NCBI GenBank assembly: GCA_947623455.1
Contig: OX392545.1
Span: 26,301,001 to 26,365,000 of the forward strand
Direction: 5' to 3'
Length of the DNA: 64,000 bases
Origin: Mimachlamys varia
Lineage: Eukaryota; Mollusca; Bivalvia; Pectinida; Pectinidae
Each line of letters begins with the position of its first letter. The stretch's first letter is position 1. The position numbers were made by a program, and so were the translations under genes. The notes below the pieces were generated by a model, which did not search any database, had not been told where the DNA came from, and saw only the letters and a program-made list of their open reading frames with translations. Shown here piece by piece: positions 11,741 through 24,470 of this stretch.

Positions 11741-11781
11741 GCTATGTAACGTTAACCCTGACCTTGAGGAGTTCCGTATGA
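11608..11781 (+). CDS. Unrecognised small ORF (57 aa), copy 1
   Basis: An ATG in good context (ACAAGATGG) opens MADCNGVCSLPRGYHRSSAE and runs 57 codons to TGA. The same frame is open in the duplicate at 12119. No family is recognised, there is no obvious signal peptide or membrane segment, and the end lies past the duplicated block, so the C-termini differ. Substitutions between the copies are mostly replacement changes in this frame. A second overlapping frame starting at 11621 is also partly shared. Either it is the first exon of an unknown gene whose remainder is not visible, or it is a chance frame in a repeat. Confidence 0.2.
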   Translation: MADCNGVCSLPRGYHRSSAEKEPTFLPNQRYGLMGNQLICRLNLCYVTLTLTLRSSV

Positions 11782-12035
11782 AGTCAGTAAGAATAATTTT
11801 TCGAATGATAACGTCATATTACAAATGACATGTGTAACATTTAAGTGCTAAACATGAACAAATGATCAAAGGGCGTAGTTTTGTTAGCTTGAATTACACG
11901 CCTTAATATGTCAATAACATTGAATATTGTGCTTTACATATATGAGAACATTGCATATAATTATGTATTTCTGATGAATGTATTATGATGCTCTGTTATA
12001 GAATCTTCAATTTGGAGGAAATAAAGAGTACATAT

Positions 12036-12251
12036 ATATTGAAGTTACCGGCAATGCCTTTGTTATCACTCTAGATGAGTTCTTCGATCAATTAAAGTTC
12101 ATTTACAGACAAAACAAGATGTCCGATTGCAATGGCGTATGTAGTCTGCCCCGTGGGTATTGCAGATTGTCTGCTGAAAAGGAATCTACTTTTTTACCCA
12201 ATCAAAGGTATGGTCTTATGGGAAATCAATTATTCTGTCGGCTTAATCCTG
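12036..12251 (+). repeat. Direct duplication, copy 2 (216 bp)
   Basis: Partner of 11525-11740, offset exactly 511 bp. Same orientation and same boundaries of similarity. Confidence 0.85.
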
Positions 12252-12286
12252 GCTTTATTTTTATCTTGTCTTTTGGTATGTTTTAA
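12119..12286 (+). CDS. Unrecognised small ORF (55 aa), copy 2
   Basis: Starts MSDCNGVCSLPRGYCRLSAE, matching copy 1 at 11608 with Ala/Ser, His/Cys, Ser/Leu and Pro/Ser changes, and ends in a hydrophobic unrelated tail (FIFILSFGMF) at TAA 12284-12286. The overlapping frame from 12132 (67 residues, with a hydrophobic segment NYSVGLILALFLSCLLVCF) is open in this copy but stopped in copy 1. No homology recognised. Confidence 0.18.
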   Translation: MSDCNGVCSLPRGYCRLSAEKESTFLPNQRYGLMGNQLFCRLNPGFIFILSFGMF

Positions 12287-12702
12287 AAATTCTGAAAAAA
12301 AAACAAACAATATAAATGAGAACTTGCGAGACTAATTTGATTCCTGGGTTTCAATACATGCATTGAATAGTTCGATCGGAGAATTTTAAAATAGACTGTA
12401 TCCAAGGAGATAAAGCCATATTACGAAAGTTAATAAATGATTGCGTATTCGTGTTTTGTTATCGAAGGAGAATGTTACATATCATACTCCTGAAAGGAAA
12501 TGACCTTTTTATTGAAGATTTAGAAGATGAGTTTTATTTTGAAATAAATTCATTGATGTCGCAAGAAAATAAACAAACCGTAGTTAAAAGGATTCAGTCG
12601 GCTGTCTGATATAATAAATCCTTGGTTAAGCAGGGGAGAGGGGGGGGGGGGGGGACAAGAAGAAGTATTGATATGTTTCATAACGTTTTTGAGGAAAAAA
12701 AG

Positions 12703-12920
12703 GGGCTGGGGTGGCCGAGTGGTCAAGGTGTCCCGACATTCTGCCACATTTCCACCTCTGGGTTGCGAGTTCGAAACCCACCTGGGGCAGTTGCAAGGAA
12801 CTGACCGTAGGTCAGTGGTTTTTCTCCGGGTACTCCACTTTCCTTCACCTCCAACACATGGTACGTCCTTAAATGACCATGGCTGTTAAAAGGACGTCAA
12901 ACAAAATAAACCAAACCAAA
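12703..12920 (+). mobile_element. tRNA-derived SINE, complete
   Basis: The head has RNA polymerase III boxes: box A TGGCCGAGTGG near 12712 and box B GAGTTCGAAACC near 12767. The body contains CTCCGGGTACTCC and GTACGTCCTTAAATGACC, and the tail has CTGTTAAAAGGACGT followed by an AAAC/CCAAA-rich end. The overall arrangement resembles the RUDI-type V-SINEs of molluscs as I remember them. The tRNA fold is embedded in a longer repeat, so it is not called as a functional tRNA. Fragments of the same family occur at 5829, 46108, 51570 and 59085. Confidence 0.85.
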
Positions 12921-13267
12921 TGCTCGTGAAAACAATTAAGGAGATACATCGACGATTTAATGTCGACAATATCGTCTTTTAAAGTGGACGGGATTTAATA
13001 CAGGAAGGGTTAAATATTTAGTTCTGGATGTGAACACCTCTAATGGTAGACTACTTCAAATATTTACAATTCTCATAAAGAACTGACCTTGTCCTGCCCG
13101 TGGTCCGGTCAGCCACCTGGATACAGAAAGTCTTTCACTCAGACTAGAAGCCGGTAGGCTGGAGTTGTGGGTGGTATAAATGCAATATAAGTCTCAGAAA
13201 CGACAGCCGAAGTCATGCTTACTATGAAGGTTGTTACAGTTGCCATGGTTACTAAGAAAATATCAAG
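12921..13267. other. Unique non-coding spacer before element A1
   Basis: No gene is supported. A TATA-like GGTATAAATG at about 13170 precedes an ATG at about 13216, but that frame stops after 21 codons without a usable donor. Confidence 0.4.
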
Positions 13268-16200
13268 ATGTATTCAATAAATAAGAGAATACCGAAGCGT
13301 AAACAAAATCATAATCCAAACTCAAAATCGATTAAACCAGTGGCAAAATATGAACAAAGGAAAGATTTACACGGAGACCCTTGTAAAAGTAGAAGAGAAT
13401 AAGACCAGGTGTTCCGGAAGAGTAAGTGTCTTCTGCTTCATCGACGACACCCACCATGTAAATCTTTGTCACATTCAAGTAAACATCAAGTTCTCAAAAT
13501 GAGAACCTAGTATCAATAGAATGCGTTAAGGCTTTACTAAGTGATTTAGGTTTAACCTACATGTGTCAAAACTTATTTTTTCTGTCTTAAAAATCGAAAA
13601 AAGAATACTCATCTTACAGCTACACGTGTCTATATAATGTATATCAATAAATATTTCCCCCTGTTAATCGTTTCGCGATTAAAGTTAAATTCCGATTGTA
13701 TTTTTCAAGCTTATAATTTGGTCTACACTTGATGTAAAGGGTCATGGTACTTATATATTTACGTCTATTTATATAATCAGTGATAATAATGGCAATATAG
13801 ATAATTATCCTTGGTAAATATCAATTAGATGGACGTTCCATATTTTCGGTTTATTCATTCTCATTAAACTGATGTTTACATATTGATACGCTATAGAGTG
13901 CATGAAGAAACACAATGAATTCGCGCTTAAGATACCGTTCGCTTTGAATCGATTTCTTCCCAGTTTGTATTATATATTTCTCGATTCGAAATTGAGTGGC
14001 GATGTTTTTCTCGTTCGAAAGGTCACGACCGAATTTTCGTAGAGCCTAGATCTAAGACTCCTGGTAAACAATATAATTCGAGAAACATTTCAACACAAAC
14101 AAAATATTCAGTCTTCATATCACTAGATTTTCTAATAAAGCTTAGTTTTTTAAGAACATAACATTTCAAAGAGTTAAAACATCATTATACATGCATTTTA
14201 ATTAAAATTGAATAGGTATGCAATTATTGAATATCAATTTAACCCGAGGGACACAATTTAAATACCATGTTCTTTATATTTCCACACCATGTAGGACTAA
14301 CACATTTTCATTGTCATTTATGCATTAACGGTTCATTGTACCAGGCACCAATATAGAGTTGTCACCTGACACAATGAATGAGAAGAGAACGACGAAAAGT
14401 CTAAAAAAAACCGTATTTCGATCGCACAAAATCGATCGATCTACAAAAAGGAGACGCTTGAAAACGCTCCAGGGAATACGATCTGGGTCTTACCAACCGA
14501 ACCGGAACTTACTAGGTTTAGTACTAGGCCTATATCATGACACTGCAGCGCAAATGTAATTAGAAGTTAAAGATACTATCTTACTCCGAAAAAAAATGTT
14601 TTTAATGGATATTAGTTGAATTTTTGATCGTTTGACATAATTTAAATTAATTAAAGATAGCTGGTTTGAGCACACAATACATGCTCGAACACGAGAACGG
14701 TTTCATGATTACGGACCAAGGCGTTCCGGAAGGACAGGCGTCTAACTCTTCATAGAGAGAAATCGCTTAAATATTTTCTCTTGCAGTATGTTCTTGGATA
14801 TCATATCCATTATGACATGTGAGACTCATTTCATGGCAGTAGGAATGTTGCTAACTACATGTAGAAAGGAAAGTAACCACGATCGGAAGATTCGAAATAA
14901 CAATTTCCGTAAGGATACATGTATCAGGATCGAAAGTCATTTTGTAGCCGTCACATCCATTTTGGGTTAAGCCCGCTCCATGCTAAATATGGATTTAACC
15001 GCTGAAATTTCATAGAACTATGAAAGATAAAAAATGGCCTTCTGTCCATATTTTTACAATTAACTTTAATACAATACCTAAGTTTCTGGCAATGGTGCAG
15101 GAATCCTTAATGTTGCAGTGTTTCAAAGTGGTACGGGGTTCCTTAAAGTAACAGTGTTTTTCATAGGTACGGAGATCCTTAAAGTTACATGCAGTGTTTG
15201 GCAGTGGTACAGGGATCCTTAAAGTAACCGTGTTTGGCAGTGGTACGGGGATCCTTAATGTTACAGTTTCTGGCAATGGTACGGGAATCCTTAAAGTTAC
15301 AGTGTATGGAAGTGATAGATTGATCATTAAGTTATTCACATAATCATTTCTATTGACTAAAGCAAGTTCCCATAAAATCATACCTATTGAACTTGTACTG
15401 GAGATTCATACTGTGTCCTGTTTTTAAAAAATGCATACACAAAGACTTGCTGAAGTCTCCCTTGGCCTTATAATCAAATTAACATATACAAAAGGTCATT
15501 TTTTTATATCATCAGAAATACATCAAGTAAAGGTAGCATTTCCTTTCATACTATAACATAAACCCGTATTGCCACTTTAATTTCTAAAACATACAAAAGA
15601 ATTCCTAATTTTTTATACAACTGTTAAGATAATTGAATAAACTTTACAGAAAGTTTTTTTAAGGAACATGTTTCTTCTTTGCGTATTACATTACGGAGAT
15701 TACATTACAAACATTACATTACAAACATTACCTTTCAAAGACATTAAAACCTTAGTGCTAGCAATCTGTTAAAAACTTATTCCGGAGTACCTTTCTGAAC
15801 TTAGGGTAGAATAATTGATAAGCTGTGAGCAATCAGTTCACTTGAACAGCCATAAAGGTTATTCATGATATCAATAATAAAACTTCTCTGTTAAAAAAGA
15901 TCAGACAATAACAAAGCATATACAAATCAATAGTACAAACTAAAAATCGATAAAATTAGACGCAACATATGAAAAGAGAAAAGATTAACATGGGGATCCT
16001 TGTAAAAAACAAATGTTTCAGTACAGTTAGCGACCTCTGCTTCATCGACGACACCCGCCATGTAAATTTAATCTAAGTCAGATCCAAGTAAATGTCATGG
16101 CCTCAAAGTGAGAACTGAGGCATACATCTCAATAACAAGCATCTTCATATCATATCAATATATACAATATTTCTCAACGAGACCAAGATGGTGACCATAA

Positions 16201-16395
16201 ACTTGCCCATCGTCTTCATCAACCTGCATCTGTCGAATCCCTGCGCCGTAAGTTTGTTCGTCAGCAGCTGACATCTTTTACGAAAATCTCGATATTCAGA
16301 GCAAGCCCTAGATTATCGAATCAACTGCCATATGAAATACAATAGGATGGAGGAGCAGGGATGTTATTACCGGTATCTTCACAATAGGAAACCTT
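13268..16395. mobile_element. Element A, copy 1 (short internal array)
   Basis: Collinear with 24879-35040. The left part starts ATGTATTCAATAAATAAGAG and includes AAAATCGATTAAACCAG and TTCATCGACGACACCC; the right part includes AGACTTGCTGAAGTCTCC, a second TTCATCGACGACACCC at about 16043 and AACCTGCATCTGTCGAATCC. Between them lie only about six 36-bp units. The outer segments share the dispersed D family sequence, so A may be two D copies flanking an interior, or one element with related ends. No transposase, reverse transcriptase or helicase frame was seen, so it is non-autonomous if mobile. Type and strand of movement are unknown. Confidence 0.7.
15085..15310. repeat. Short 36-bp repeat block inside A1 (about 6 units)
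   Basis: Units with GGCAGTGGTACGGGGATCC followed by TTAAAGTTACAGTG, one of them with extra ATGCAG, are more diverged than those in A2. They occupy exactly the position of the large array in A2, between TAAGTTTCTGGCA and AAGTGATAGATTGATCATTA. Confidence 0.85.
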
Positions 16396-17075
16396 GAATC
16401 GAACGTTCGATCTCCACGTTCCTTGAGTCAGACCGATAAGGTGAAGGGAAACTTCCTCTAGCTCGAAGCTGGAAGGCGACCTTAATCTTATGTACAATTA
16501 AAATCTGCCACACTCCTTGTCCTTTTTTAAATGTGTTCGCCTACGAACACCACGACCCAGGTTCTAAATTTACTCTCACCACATGAAGGGCCACGGACAC
16601 AAAGAGTACATTCGCGCTACCAGCTGAACCAGTTGAACCTTAGCAAAAATACCAGGCACATATTTTGACCAAGGCTGATCCCTGGGAAATCGGACACGTA
16701 TTGTTTGAGGGGTTCAGCCGTACTAGACCAAAAACAAAATGGTTAAGATGTAAACTTTCGTTATACACTTTAGTGAACGCGTGAAAAGGGGCATTTTATT
16801 CAATATATGCTGTAGGAACCCCCCCCCCCCCTCCCCACCACATACATACACACAAAAACTGTGGATTTTAGCTCTACCTATTCGGTCCAAATGCGTTGGT
16901 TACTTGTGAGATATTTTTGTGCCTCCTGTGCCGATTCAACCGGTAATGTGAATTTAACGCATTTGTAACAGGAAAGAGAATAAAAGAATCTTTCAACCCC
17001 TTGGGGATGAGACAGGGGAATCTCAACCCGGAGGGCAAGATTCTTAAGTTGCCAAACACGAGGCTTAATTAAATC
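16396..17075. other. Spacer between A1 and B1
   Basis: 680 bp absent from the corresponding A2-B3 junction, where A and B abut. It contains a C-tract at about 16820 and a CTCAACCCGGAGGGCAAG motif that echoes the B-element end. No gene seen. Confidence 0.5.
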
Positions 17076-17465
17076 TTATCCCGAGGGTTGATATCTCCTG
17101 TCTCACTACCATGGAGATGAATGATCATTTTTCTCTTACCCTGTTAAACCTCATGTATATCTAATATTGACGTTACATCAATACAAGACAATGTTGATGT
17201 GATGTGTTTGCGAAATGACATGACGTCATTGCATTGTTGCCGTGACGTCATCGTATTGTTGCTCCGACGCAATTAATTTTTTGAGAACGTGCAAAAAGCA
17301 CGTGTAGCTTGTCTCAACCTAGGGTGAGGTAAGAAAATCTCACACCGGTAAAAGTGTGGATATCCCTGTCCAGGGTAAGAGAATAGTGTGCTACCACCGC
17401 GGATCGAACCCTCGATCTCCAGGTTCATGATCGGATACTCTACCTCTGATCTAAAGGGTTATTTC
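17076..17465 (-). mobile_element. tRNA-headed SINE-like segment of B1
   Basis: On the minus strand the head (about 17465 to 17390) reads CCCTTTAGATCAGAGGTAGA (box A) and later GAGGGTTCGATCC (box B). The 5' and 3' sides of an acceptor stem do not pair, so this is a tRNA-derived promoter rather than a tRNA gene. The body contains two TGACGTCA palindromes (17221 and 17243) and ACGTGCAAAAAGCACGT. Confidence 0.75.
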
Positions 17466-17826
17466 ATCTAGCTTGAACATCTGTCATACCCGGTATGATA
17501 ATAGTTTAAGGTCATGGTTTTGTAAGAATTGGAATTATTTATAAGATCCTTTTTTTTCGTAATGACATGAATTAATCTGCAACCAGGTTGTAATCAGTAT
17601 GGTTTTTCATTAGAATAACGTTTGTTGTGGAAAATCAATCTCAATGTTTAATAAAGGCAACTATATGGGTCAGTAATCTGTTAGACTGATTTAGAATACT
17701 TTACGGTGGCAGTGAACTATATTGAGTATCATAGATATACTGATATGTATACGAATCCTTAGAAGGACTTTCATTATTATAAGAACACTGATTTTAAAGG
17801 AATGCCATTTCATTGGATTCGCACTT

Positions 17827-20800
17827 AATAGCCTTTTCCTCTACCCTCTAAAGAGTAAAGCTCCCCGTAAACGACACAGGTGAATGACCTTTTCCTCTAC
17901 CCCCTAGAGGGTTAAGCTACCCGTAAACGACACAGGTGAATAGCCTTTTCCTCTACCCCCTAGAGGGTAAAGCTCCCCGTAAACGACACAGGTGAATGAC
18001 CTTTTCCTCTACCCCTAGAGGGTAAAGCTCCCCGTAAACGACACAGGTGAATAGCCTTTTCCTCTACCTCCTGGAGAGTAAAGCTCCCCGTAAACGACAC
18101 ACGTGAATGACCTTTTCCTCTACCCCCTAGAGGGTAAAGCTCCCCGTAAACGACACAAGTGAATGACCTTTTCCTCTACCCCCTAGAGGGTAAAGCTCCC
18201 CGTAAACGACACAGGTGAATGACCTTTTCCTCTACCCCCTAGAGGGTAAAGCTCCCCGTAAACGACACAGGTGAATGACCTTTTCCTCTACCCCCTAGAG
18301 GGTAAAGCTCCCCGTAAATGACACAGGTGAATAGCCTTTTCCTCTACCCCCTATAGGGTAAAGCTCCCCGTAAACGACACAGGTGAATTGCCTTTTCCTT
18401 TACCCCCTAGAGAGTAAAGCTCCCCGTTAACGACACAGGTGAATGGCCTTTTCCTTTACCCCTAGAGGCTAAAGCTCCCCGTAAACGATACAGGTGAACT
18501 GCCTTTTCCTCTACCCTCTGGAGAGTAAAGCTCCCAGTAAACGATACAGGTGAATTGCCTTTTCCTCTACCCCCTAGAGGGTAAAGCTCCCCGTAAACGA
18601 CACAGGTGAATAGCCTTTTCCTCTATCCCCTAGAGAGTAAATTTCCCCGTAAATGACACAGGTGAATTGCCTTTTCCTTTACCCCCTAGAGAGTAAAGCT
18701 CCCCGTAAACGATAGAGGTGAATAGCCGTTTCCTCTACCCTCTGGAGAGTTAAGCTCCCCGTAAACGACACAGGTGAATGGCCTTTTCCTCTATCCCCTA
18801 GAGAGTAAAGCTCCCCGTACACGACACAGGTGAATAGCCTTTTCCTCTACCCCCTAGAGGGTAAAGCTTCCCGTAAACGACACAGGTGAATGGCCTTTTC
18901 CTCTACCCAATAAAGGGTAAAGCTCCCCGTAAACGACACAGGTGAATTGCCTTTTCCTCTACCCAATAAAGGGTAATGCTCTCCGTTAACGACACAGGTG
19001 AATTGCCTTTTCCTTTACCCCCTAGAGAGTAAAGCTTCCCGTAAACGACACAGGTGAATGACCTTTTCCTCTACTCCCTAGAGGGTAAAGCTCCCCGTAA
19101 ACGACACAGGTGAATAGCCTTTTCCTCTACCCCCTAGAGGGTAAAGCTCCCCGTAAACGACACAGGTGAATAGCCTTTTCCTCTATCCCCTAGAGAGTAA
19201 ATTTCCCCGTAAATGACACAGGTGAATTGCCTTTTCCTTTACCCCCTAGAGAGTAAAGCTCCCCGTAAACGATAGAGGTGAATAGCCGTTTCCTCTACCC
19301 TCTGGAGAGTTAAGCTCCCCGTAAACGACACAGGTGAATGGCCTTTTCCTCTATCCCCTAGAGAGTAAAGCTCCCCGTACACGACACAGGTGAATTGCCT
19401 TTTCCTTTACCACCTAGAGAGTAAAGCTTCCCGTAAACGAAACAGGTGAATGACCTTTTCCTCTACCCCCTAGAGGGTAAAGCCCCCCGTAAATGACACA
19501 GGTGAATAGCCTTTTCCTCTACCCCCTAGAGAGTAAAGCTCCCCGTCAACAACACAGGTGAAAGACCTTTTCCTCTACCCCCTAGAGGTTAAAGCTCCCC
19601 GTAAACGACACAGGTGAATAGCCTTTTCCTCTACCCCCTAGAGGGTAAAGCTCCCCGTAAACGACACAGGTGAATTGCCTTTTCCTTTACCCCCTAGAGA
19701 GTAAAGCTCCCCGTAAACGACACAGGTGAATGACCTTTTCATTTACCCCTAGAGGGTAAAGCTCCCCGTAAACGATACAGGTGAATTGCCTTTTCCTCTA
19801 CCCTCTGGAGAGTAAAGCCCCCCGTAAACGATACAGGTGAATTGCCTTTTCCTATACCCCTTAGAGGGTAAAGCTCTCCGTAAACGATAGAGGTGAATAG
19901 CCGTTTCCTCTACCCTTTGGAGAGTTAAGCTCCCCGTAAACGACACAAATGAATTGCCTTTTCCTCTACCTCCTAGAGAGTAAAGCTCCCCGTAAACGAC
20001 ACAAATGAATAGCCTTTTCCTCTACTTCCTAGAGAGTAAAGCTCACCGTAAACGACACAAATGAATAGCCTTTTCCTCTTCCCCCTAGAGGGTAACGCTC
20101 CCCGTAAACGACACAAGTGAATGGCCTTTTCCTTTACCCCCTAGAGGGTAAAGCTCACCGTAAACGACACAGGTGAATAGCCTTTTCCTCTACCCCCTAG
20201 AGAGTAAAGCTCCCCGTAAACGACACAGGTGAATGGCCTTTTCCTCTACCCCCTAGAGGGTAAAGCTCCCCGTAAACAACACAGGTGAATAGCCTTTTCC
20301 TCTACATCCTAGAGAGTAAAGCTCACCGTAAACGACACAAATGAATTGCCTTTTCCTCTACCTCCTAGAGAGTAAAGCTCACCGAAAACGACACAAATGA
20401 ATAGCCTTTTCCTCTACCTCCTAGAGAGTAAAGCTCACCGTAAACGACACAAATAAATTGCCTTTTCCTCTACCCCCTAGAGGGTAACGCTCCCCGTAAA
20501 CGACACAGGTGAATAGCCTTTTCCTCTACCTCCTAGAGAGTAAAGCTCACCGTAAACGACATAAATGAATTGCCTTTTCCTCTACCTCCTAGAGAGTAAA
20601 GCTCCCCGTAAACGACACAAATGAATTGCCTTTTCCTCTACCCCCTAGAGGGTAACGCTCCCCGTAAACGACACAGGTGAATTGCCTTTTCCTCTACCTC
20701 CTAGAGAGTAAAGCTCACCGTAAACGACACAAATGAATAGCCTTTTCCTTTACCCCCTAGAGGGTAAAGCTCCCCGTAAACGACACAGGTGAATTGCCTT

Positions 20801-21578
20801 TTCCTCTACCTCCTAGAGAGTAAAGCTCACCGTAAACGACACAAATGAATTGCCTTTTCCTCTACCTCCTAGAGAGTAAAGCTCACCGTAAACGACACAA
20901 ATGAATTGCCTTTTCCTCTACCTCCTAGAGAGTAAAGCTCCCCGTAAACGACACAAATGAATTGCCTTTTCCTCTACCCCCTAGAGGGTAACGCTCCCCG
21001 TAAACGACACAAGTGAAAGGCCTTTTCCTCTACCCCTTAGAGGGTAACGCTGCCCGTAAACGACACAAGTGAATGGCCTTTTCCTCTACCCCCTAGAGAG
21101 TAAAGCTCCCCGTAAACGACACAGGTGAATGGCCTTTTCCTTTACCCCCTAGAGGGTAAAGCTCCCCGTAAACGACACAGGTGAATAGCCTTTTCCTCTA
21201 CCCCCTAGAGGGTAAAGCTCCCCGTAAACGACACAGGTGAATGACCTTTTCCTCTACCCCGTAGAGAGTTAAGCTCCCCGTAAACGACACACATGAATTG
21301 TATTTTCCTCTTCCCCCTAGAGGGTAAAGCTCCCCGTAACGACACAGATGAATGGCCTCTTCCTTTACCCCCTAGAGGGTAAAGCTCCCCGTAAACGACA
21401 CATATGAATTGTCTTTTCCTTTACCCCCTAGAGGGTAAAGCTCCCCGTCAACGACACACATGAATTGTCTTTTCCTTTACCCCCTAGAGGGTAAAGCTCC
21501 CCGTCAACGACACAGGTGAATGGCCTCTTCCTCTACCCACTAGAGAGTAAAGCTCCCCGTAAACGATACAAGTGAATA
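17827..21578. repeat. 56-bp minisatellite array in B1 (about 67 units)
   Basis: The unit contains AGCCTTTTCCTCTACCCCCT, AGAGGGTAAAGCTCCCCGTA and AACGACACAGGTGAAT. The 56-bp period was measured at 18121 and 18177. Each unit has a small dyad, CTCTACCCCCTAGAG or TACCC...GGGTA. Variants such as ACAAATGAAT and AAAGCTCACCG cluster in the right third (19940-20960), showing local spread of sub-types. A block at about 18580-18840 recurs at about 19140-19400. Confidence 0.95.
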
Positions 21579-21996
21579 ATTAATTCACAGACAGGACATT
21601 ATAGATAATGTCGACAAGCAACCGAAGCCTTGACTTGTTTGTTTGACTTACTTTTCGTCCACTTCTTATTCGACTACTTTGTTATTCAGCAGACGATGAA
21701 TAGATCAGAGAACCAGCAGAATGGGTGATTGAGGCGAGACAAGTAAAAGACAGTTTTAAAACCTTGGCTTTAACATGAACAGTTGTAACGTTACCTTGGC
21801 TGACTAACATCCGTATCACAACTTCTTCCGGGCTACGTGTCAAATTACCTTAACGACTCGTCCTGAATTTGGAAAGAAATATCGATCAACCATTTGTTTT
21901 TTAAATGAAGCTTTTATGACAATATTTTATGGCCTTGGTTGTAAAAGAAAGAAAATGTTCATCCATTAAATTAGAGACAGACAATTACCAACGAAT

Positions 21997-22390
21997 CTTA
22001 CCCCGAGGGTTGAGATTTCCTGTCTCACTACCATGGAGGTGAATGATTATTTTTCTCTTACCCTGTTAAACCTCATGTATATCTAATATTGACGTTACAT
22101 CAAATACAAGACAATGTTGATGTGATTTGATTGCGAAATCAACATGACGTCATTGTATTGTTGCCGTGACGTCATCATATTGTTGCTCCGACGTAATTAA
22201 TTTTTTGAGAACGTGCAAAAAGCACGTGTAGCTTGTCTCAACCTAGGGTGAGGTAAGAAAATCTCACACTGGTAAAAGTGTGGATATCCCTGTCCAGGGT
22301 AAGAGAATAGTGTGCTACCACCGGGGATCGAACCCTCGATCTCCAGGTTCCTAATAAAATATTCTACCCCTGAGCTAAAGGGTTATTTCA
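21997..22390 (-). mobile_element. tRNA-headed SINE-like segment of B2
   Basis: The minus-strand head has TAGCTCAGGGGTAGA (box A) and GAGGGTTCGATCC (box B). It is about 95% alike to the B1 copy by eye. The anticodon region is altered (TATTTTATTAGGAACC). Confidence 0.75.
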
Positions 22391-22671
22391 ACTAGCTTGA
22401 ACATCTGTCATACCCGATATGATAATAGTTTAAGGTCATGGTTTTGTAGGAAAGACTGTTTTTTGGAATTATTTCATTAGAATAACTTCCTTTGTGACAA
22501 ATCAATCTCAATGTGTAATAAAGGCAACTATTTGGGTCAGTAATCTGTTAGACTGATTTATATTGAGTGTCATAGATATACGTACATGTATACGAATCCA
22601 TAGAAGGACTTTCATTATTCTTAGAACATGTATTGATCTTATAGGAATGCCATTTCATTGGATTCGCACTT

Positions 22672-24470
22672 AATAACCTTTTCCTCTACCCCCTAGAGAG
22701 TAAAGCTCCCCGTAAACAACACAGGTGAATGGCCTTTTCCTCTACCCCCTAGAGAGTAAAGCTCCCCGTAAACGACACAGGTGAATAGCCTTTTCCTCTA
22801 CCCTCTGGAGAGTAAAGCTCCCCGTAAACGACACAGGTGAATGGCCTTTTCCTCTACCCCCTAGAGAGTAAAGCTCCCCGTAAATGACACAAGTGAATAG
22901 CCTTTTCCTCTACCCTCTAGAGAGTAAAGCTCCCCGTAAACAACACAGGTGAATGGCCTTTTCCTCTACCCCCTATAGAGTAAAGCTCCCCGTAAACAAC
23001 ACAGGTGAATGGCCTTTTGCTCTACCCCCTAGAGAGTAAAGCTCCCCGTAAACGACACAGGTGAATGACCTTTTCCTCTACCCCCTAGAGGGTAACGCTC
23101 CCCGTAAACGACACAAGTGAATGGCCTTTTCCTTTACCCCCTAGAGAGTAAAGCTCCCCGTAAACAACACAGGTGAATGGCCTTTTCCTCTACCCCCTAT
23201 AGAGTAAAGCTCCCCGTAAACGACACAGGTGAATAGCCTTTTCCTCTACCCCCTAGAGAGTAAAGCTCCCCGTAAACGACACAAGTGAATGGCCTTTTCC
23301 TTTACCCCCTAGAGGGTAACGCTCCCCGTAAACGACACAAGTGAATTGCCTTTTCCTTTACCCCCTAGAGGGTAAAGCTCCCCGTAAACGACACAGGTGA
23401 ATGGCCTTTTCCTCTACCCCCCCCCCAGAGGGTAACGCTCCCCGTAAACGACACAAGTGAATGGCCTTTTCCTTTACCCCCTAGAGGTTAAAGCTCCCCG
23501 TAAACGACACAGGTGAATAGCCTTTTCCTCTACCTCCTAGAGAGTAAAGCTCACCGTAAACGACACAAATGAATTGCCTTTTCCTCTACCTCCTAGAGAG
23601 TAAAGTTCACCGTAAACGACACAAATGAATTGCCTTTTCCTCTACCTCCTAGAGAGTAAAGCTCCCCGTAAACGACACAAATGAATAGCCTTTTCCTCTA
23701 CCCCCTAGAGGGTAACGCTCCCCGTAAACGACACAAGGGAATGGCCTTTTCCTTTACCCCCTAGAGGGTAAAGCTCCCCGTAAACGACACAGGTGAATTG
23801 CCTTTTCCTCTACCTCCTAGAGAGTAAAGCTCAACGTAAACGACACAAATGAATAGCCTTTTCCTCTACCTCTTAGAGAGTAAAGCTCACCGTAAACGAC
23901 ACAAATGAATTGCCTTTTCCTCTACCTCCTAGAGAGTAAAGCTCACCGTAAACGACACAAATGAATTGTCTTTTCCTTTACCCCCTAGAGGGTAAAGCTC
24001 CCCGTCAACGACACAGGTGAATGGCCTCTTCCTCTACCCTCTAGAGGGTAAAGCTCTCCGTAAACGACACAGGTGAATAGCCTTATCCTCTACCCTCTAG
24101 AGAGTAAAGCTCCCCGTAAACGACACAGGTGAATTGCCTTTTCCTCTACCCACTAAAGGGTAAAGCTCTCCGTAAACGACACAGGTGAATGGCCTTTTCC
24201 TCTACCCCCTAGAGGGTAAAGCTCCCCGTAAACGACACAGGTGAATGGCCTTTTCCTCTACCCCCTAGAGAGTAAAGCTCCCCGTAAACGACACAGGTGA
24301 ATGGCCATTTCCTCTACCCCCTAGAAGGTAAAGATCCCCGTAAACGATGCAGGTGAATGACCTTTTCCTCTACCCACTAGAGGGTAAAGATCCCCGTAAA
24401 CGATACAGGTGAATGACCTTTTCCTCTACCCACTAGAGGGTAAAGCTCCCCGTAAACGACACAAGTGAAT
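22672..24470. repeat. 56-bp minisatellite array in B2 (about 32 units)
   Basis: Same unit as in B1, with the same sub-types, including the AAATGAAT and CTCACCG variants at 23530-23960. One unit near 23420 has a C-tract expansion. Confidence 0.95.

Larger units (their letters stand above)
17076..21990. mobile_element. Element B, copy 1
   Basis: In order: a SINE-like segment on the minus strand with a tRNA-like head at its right end (17076-17465), a 360-bp left flank, a 56-bp minisatellite (17827-21578) and a 400-bp right flank ending TTAGAGACAGACAATTACC. The same order and flanks occur in B2 and B3. No coding frame is seen. It could be an interspersed element that carries a minisatellite, or a block spread by segmental duplication. 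Confidence 0.7.

Noticed and set aside
12703..12790. tRNA gene (Leu/Ser-like)
   Set aside because: Part of a complete SINE with body and tail; no proper acceptor stem.
15010..15381. 123-codon minus-strand frame
   Set aside because: Formed by the short 36-bp block in A1.
17827..21578. CRISPR array
   Set aside because: Head-to-tail 56-bp units without unique spacers, in a eukaryotic setting with spliced genes.
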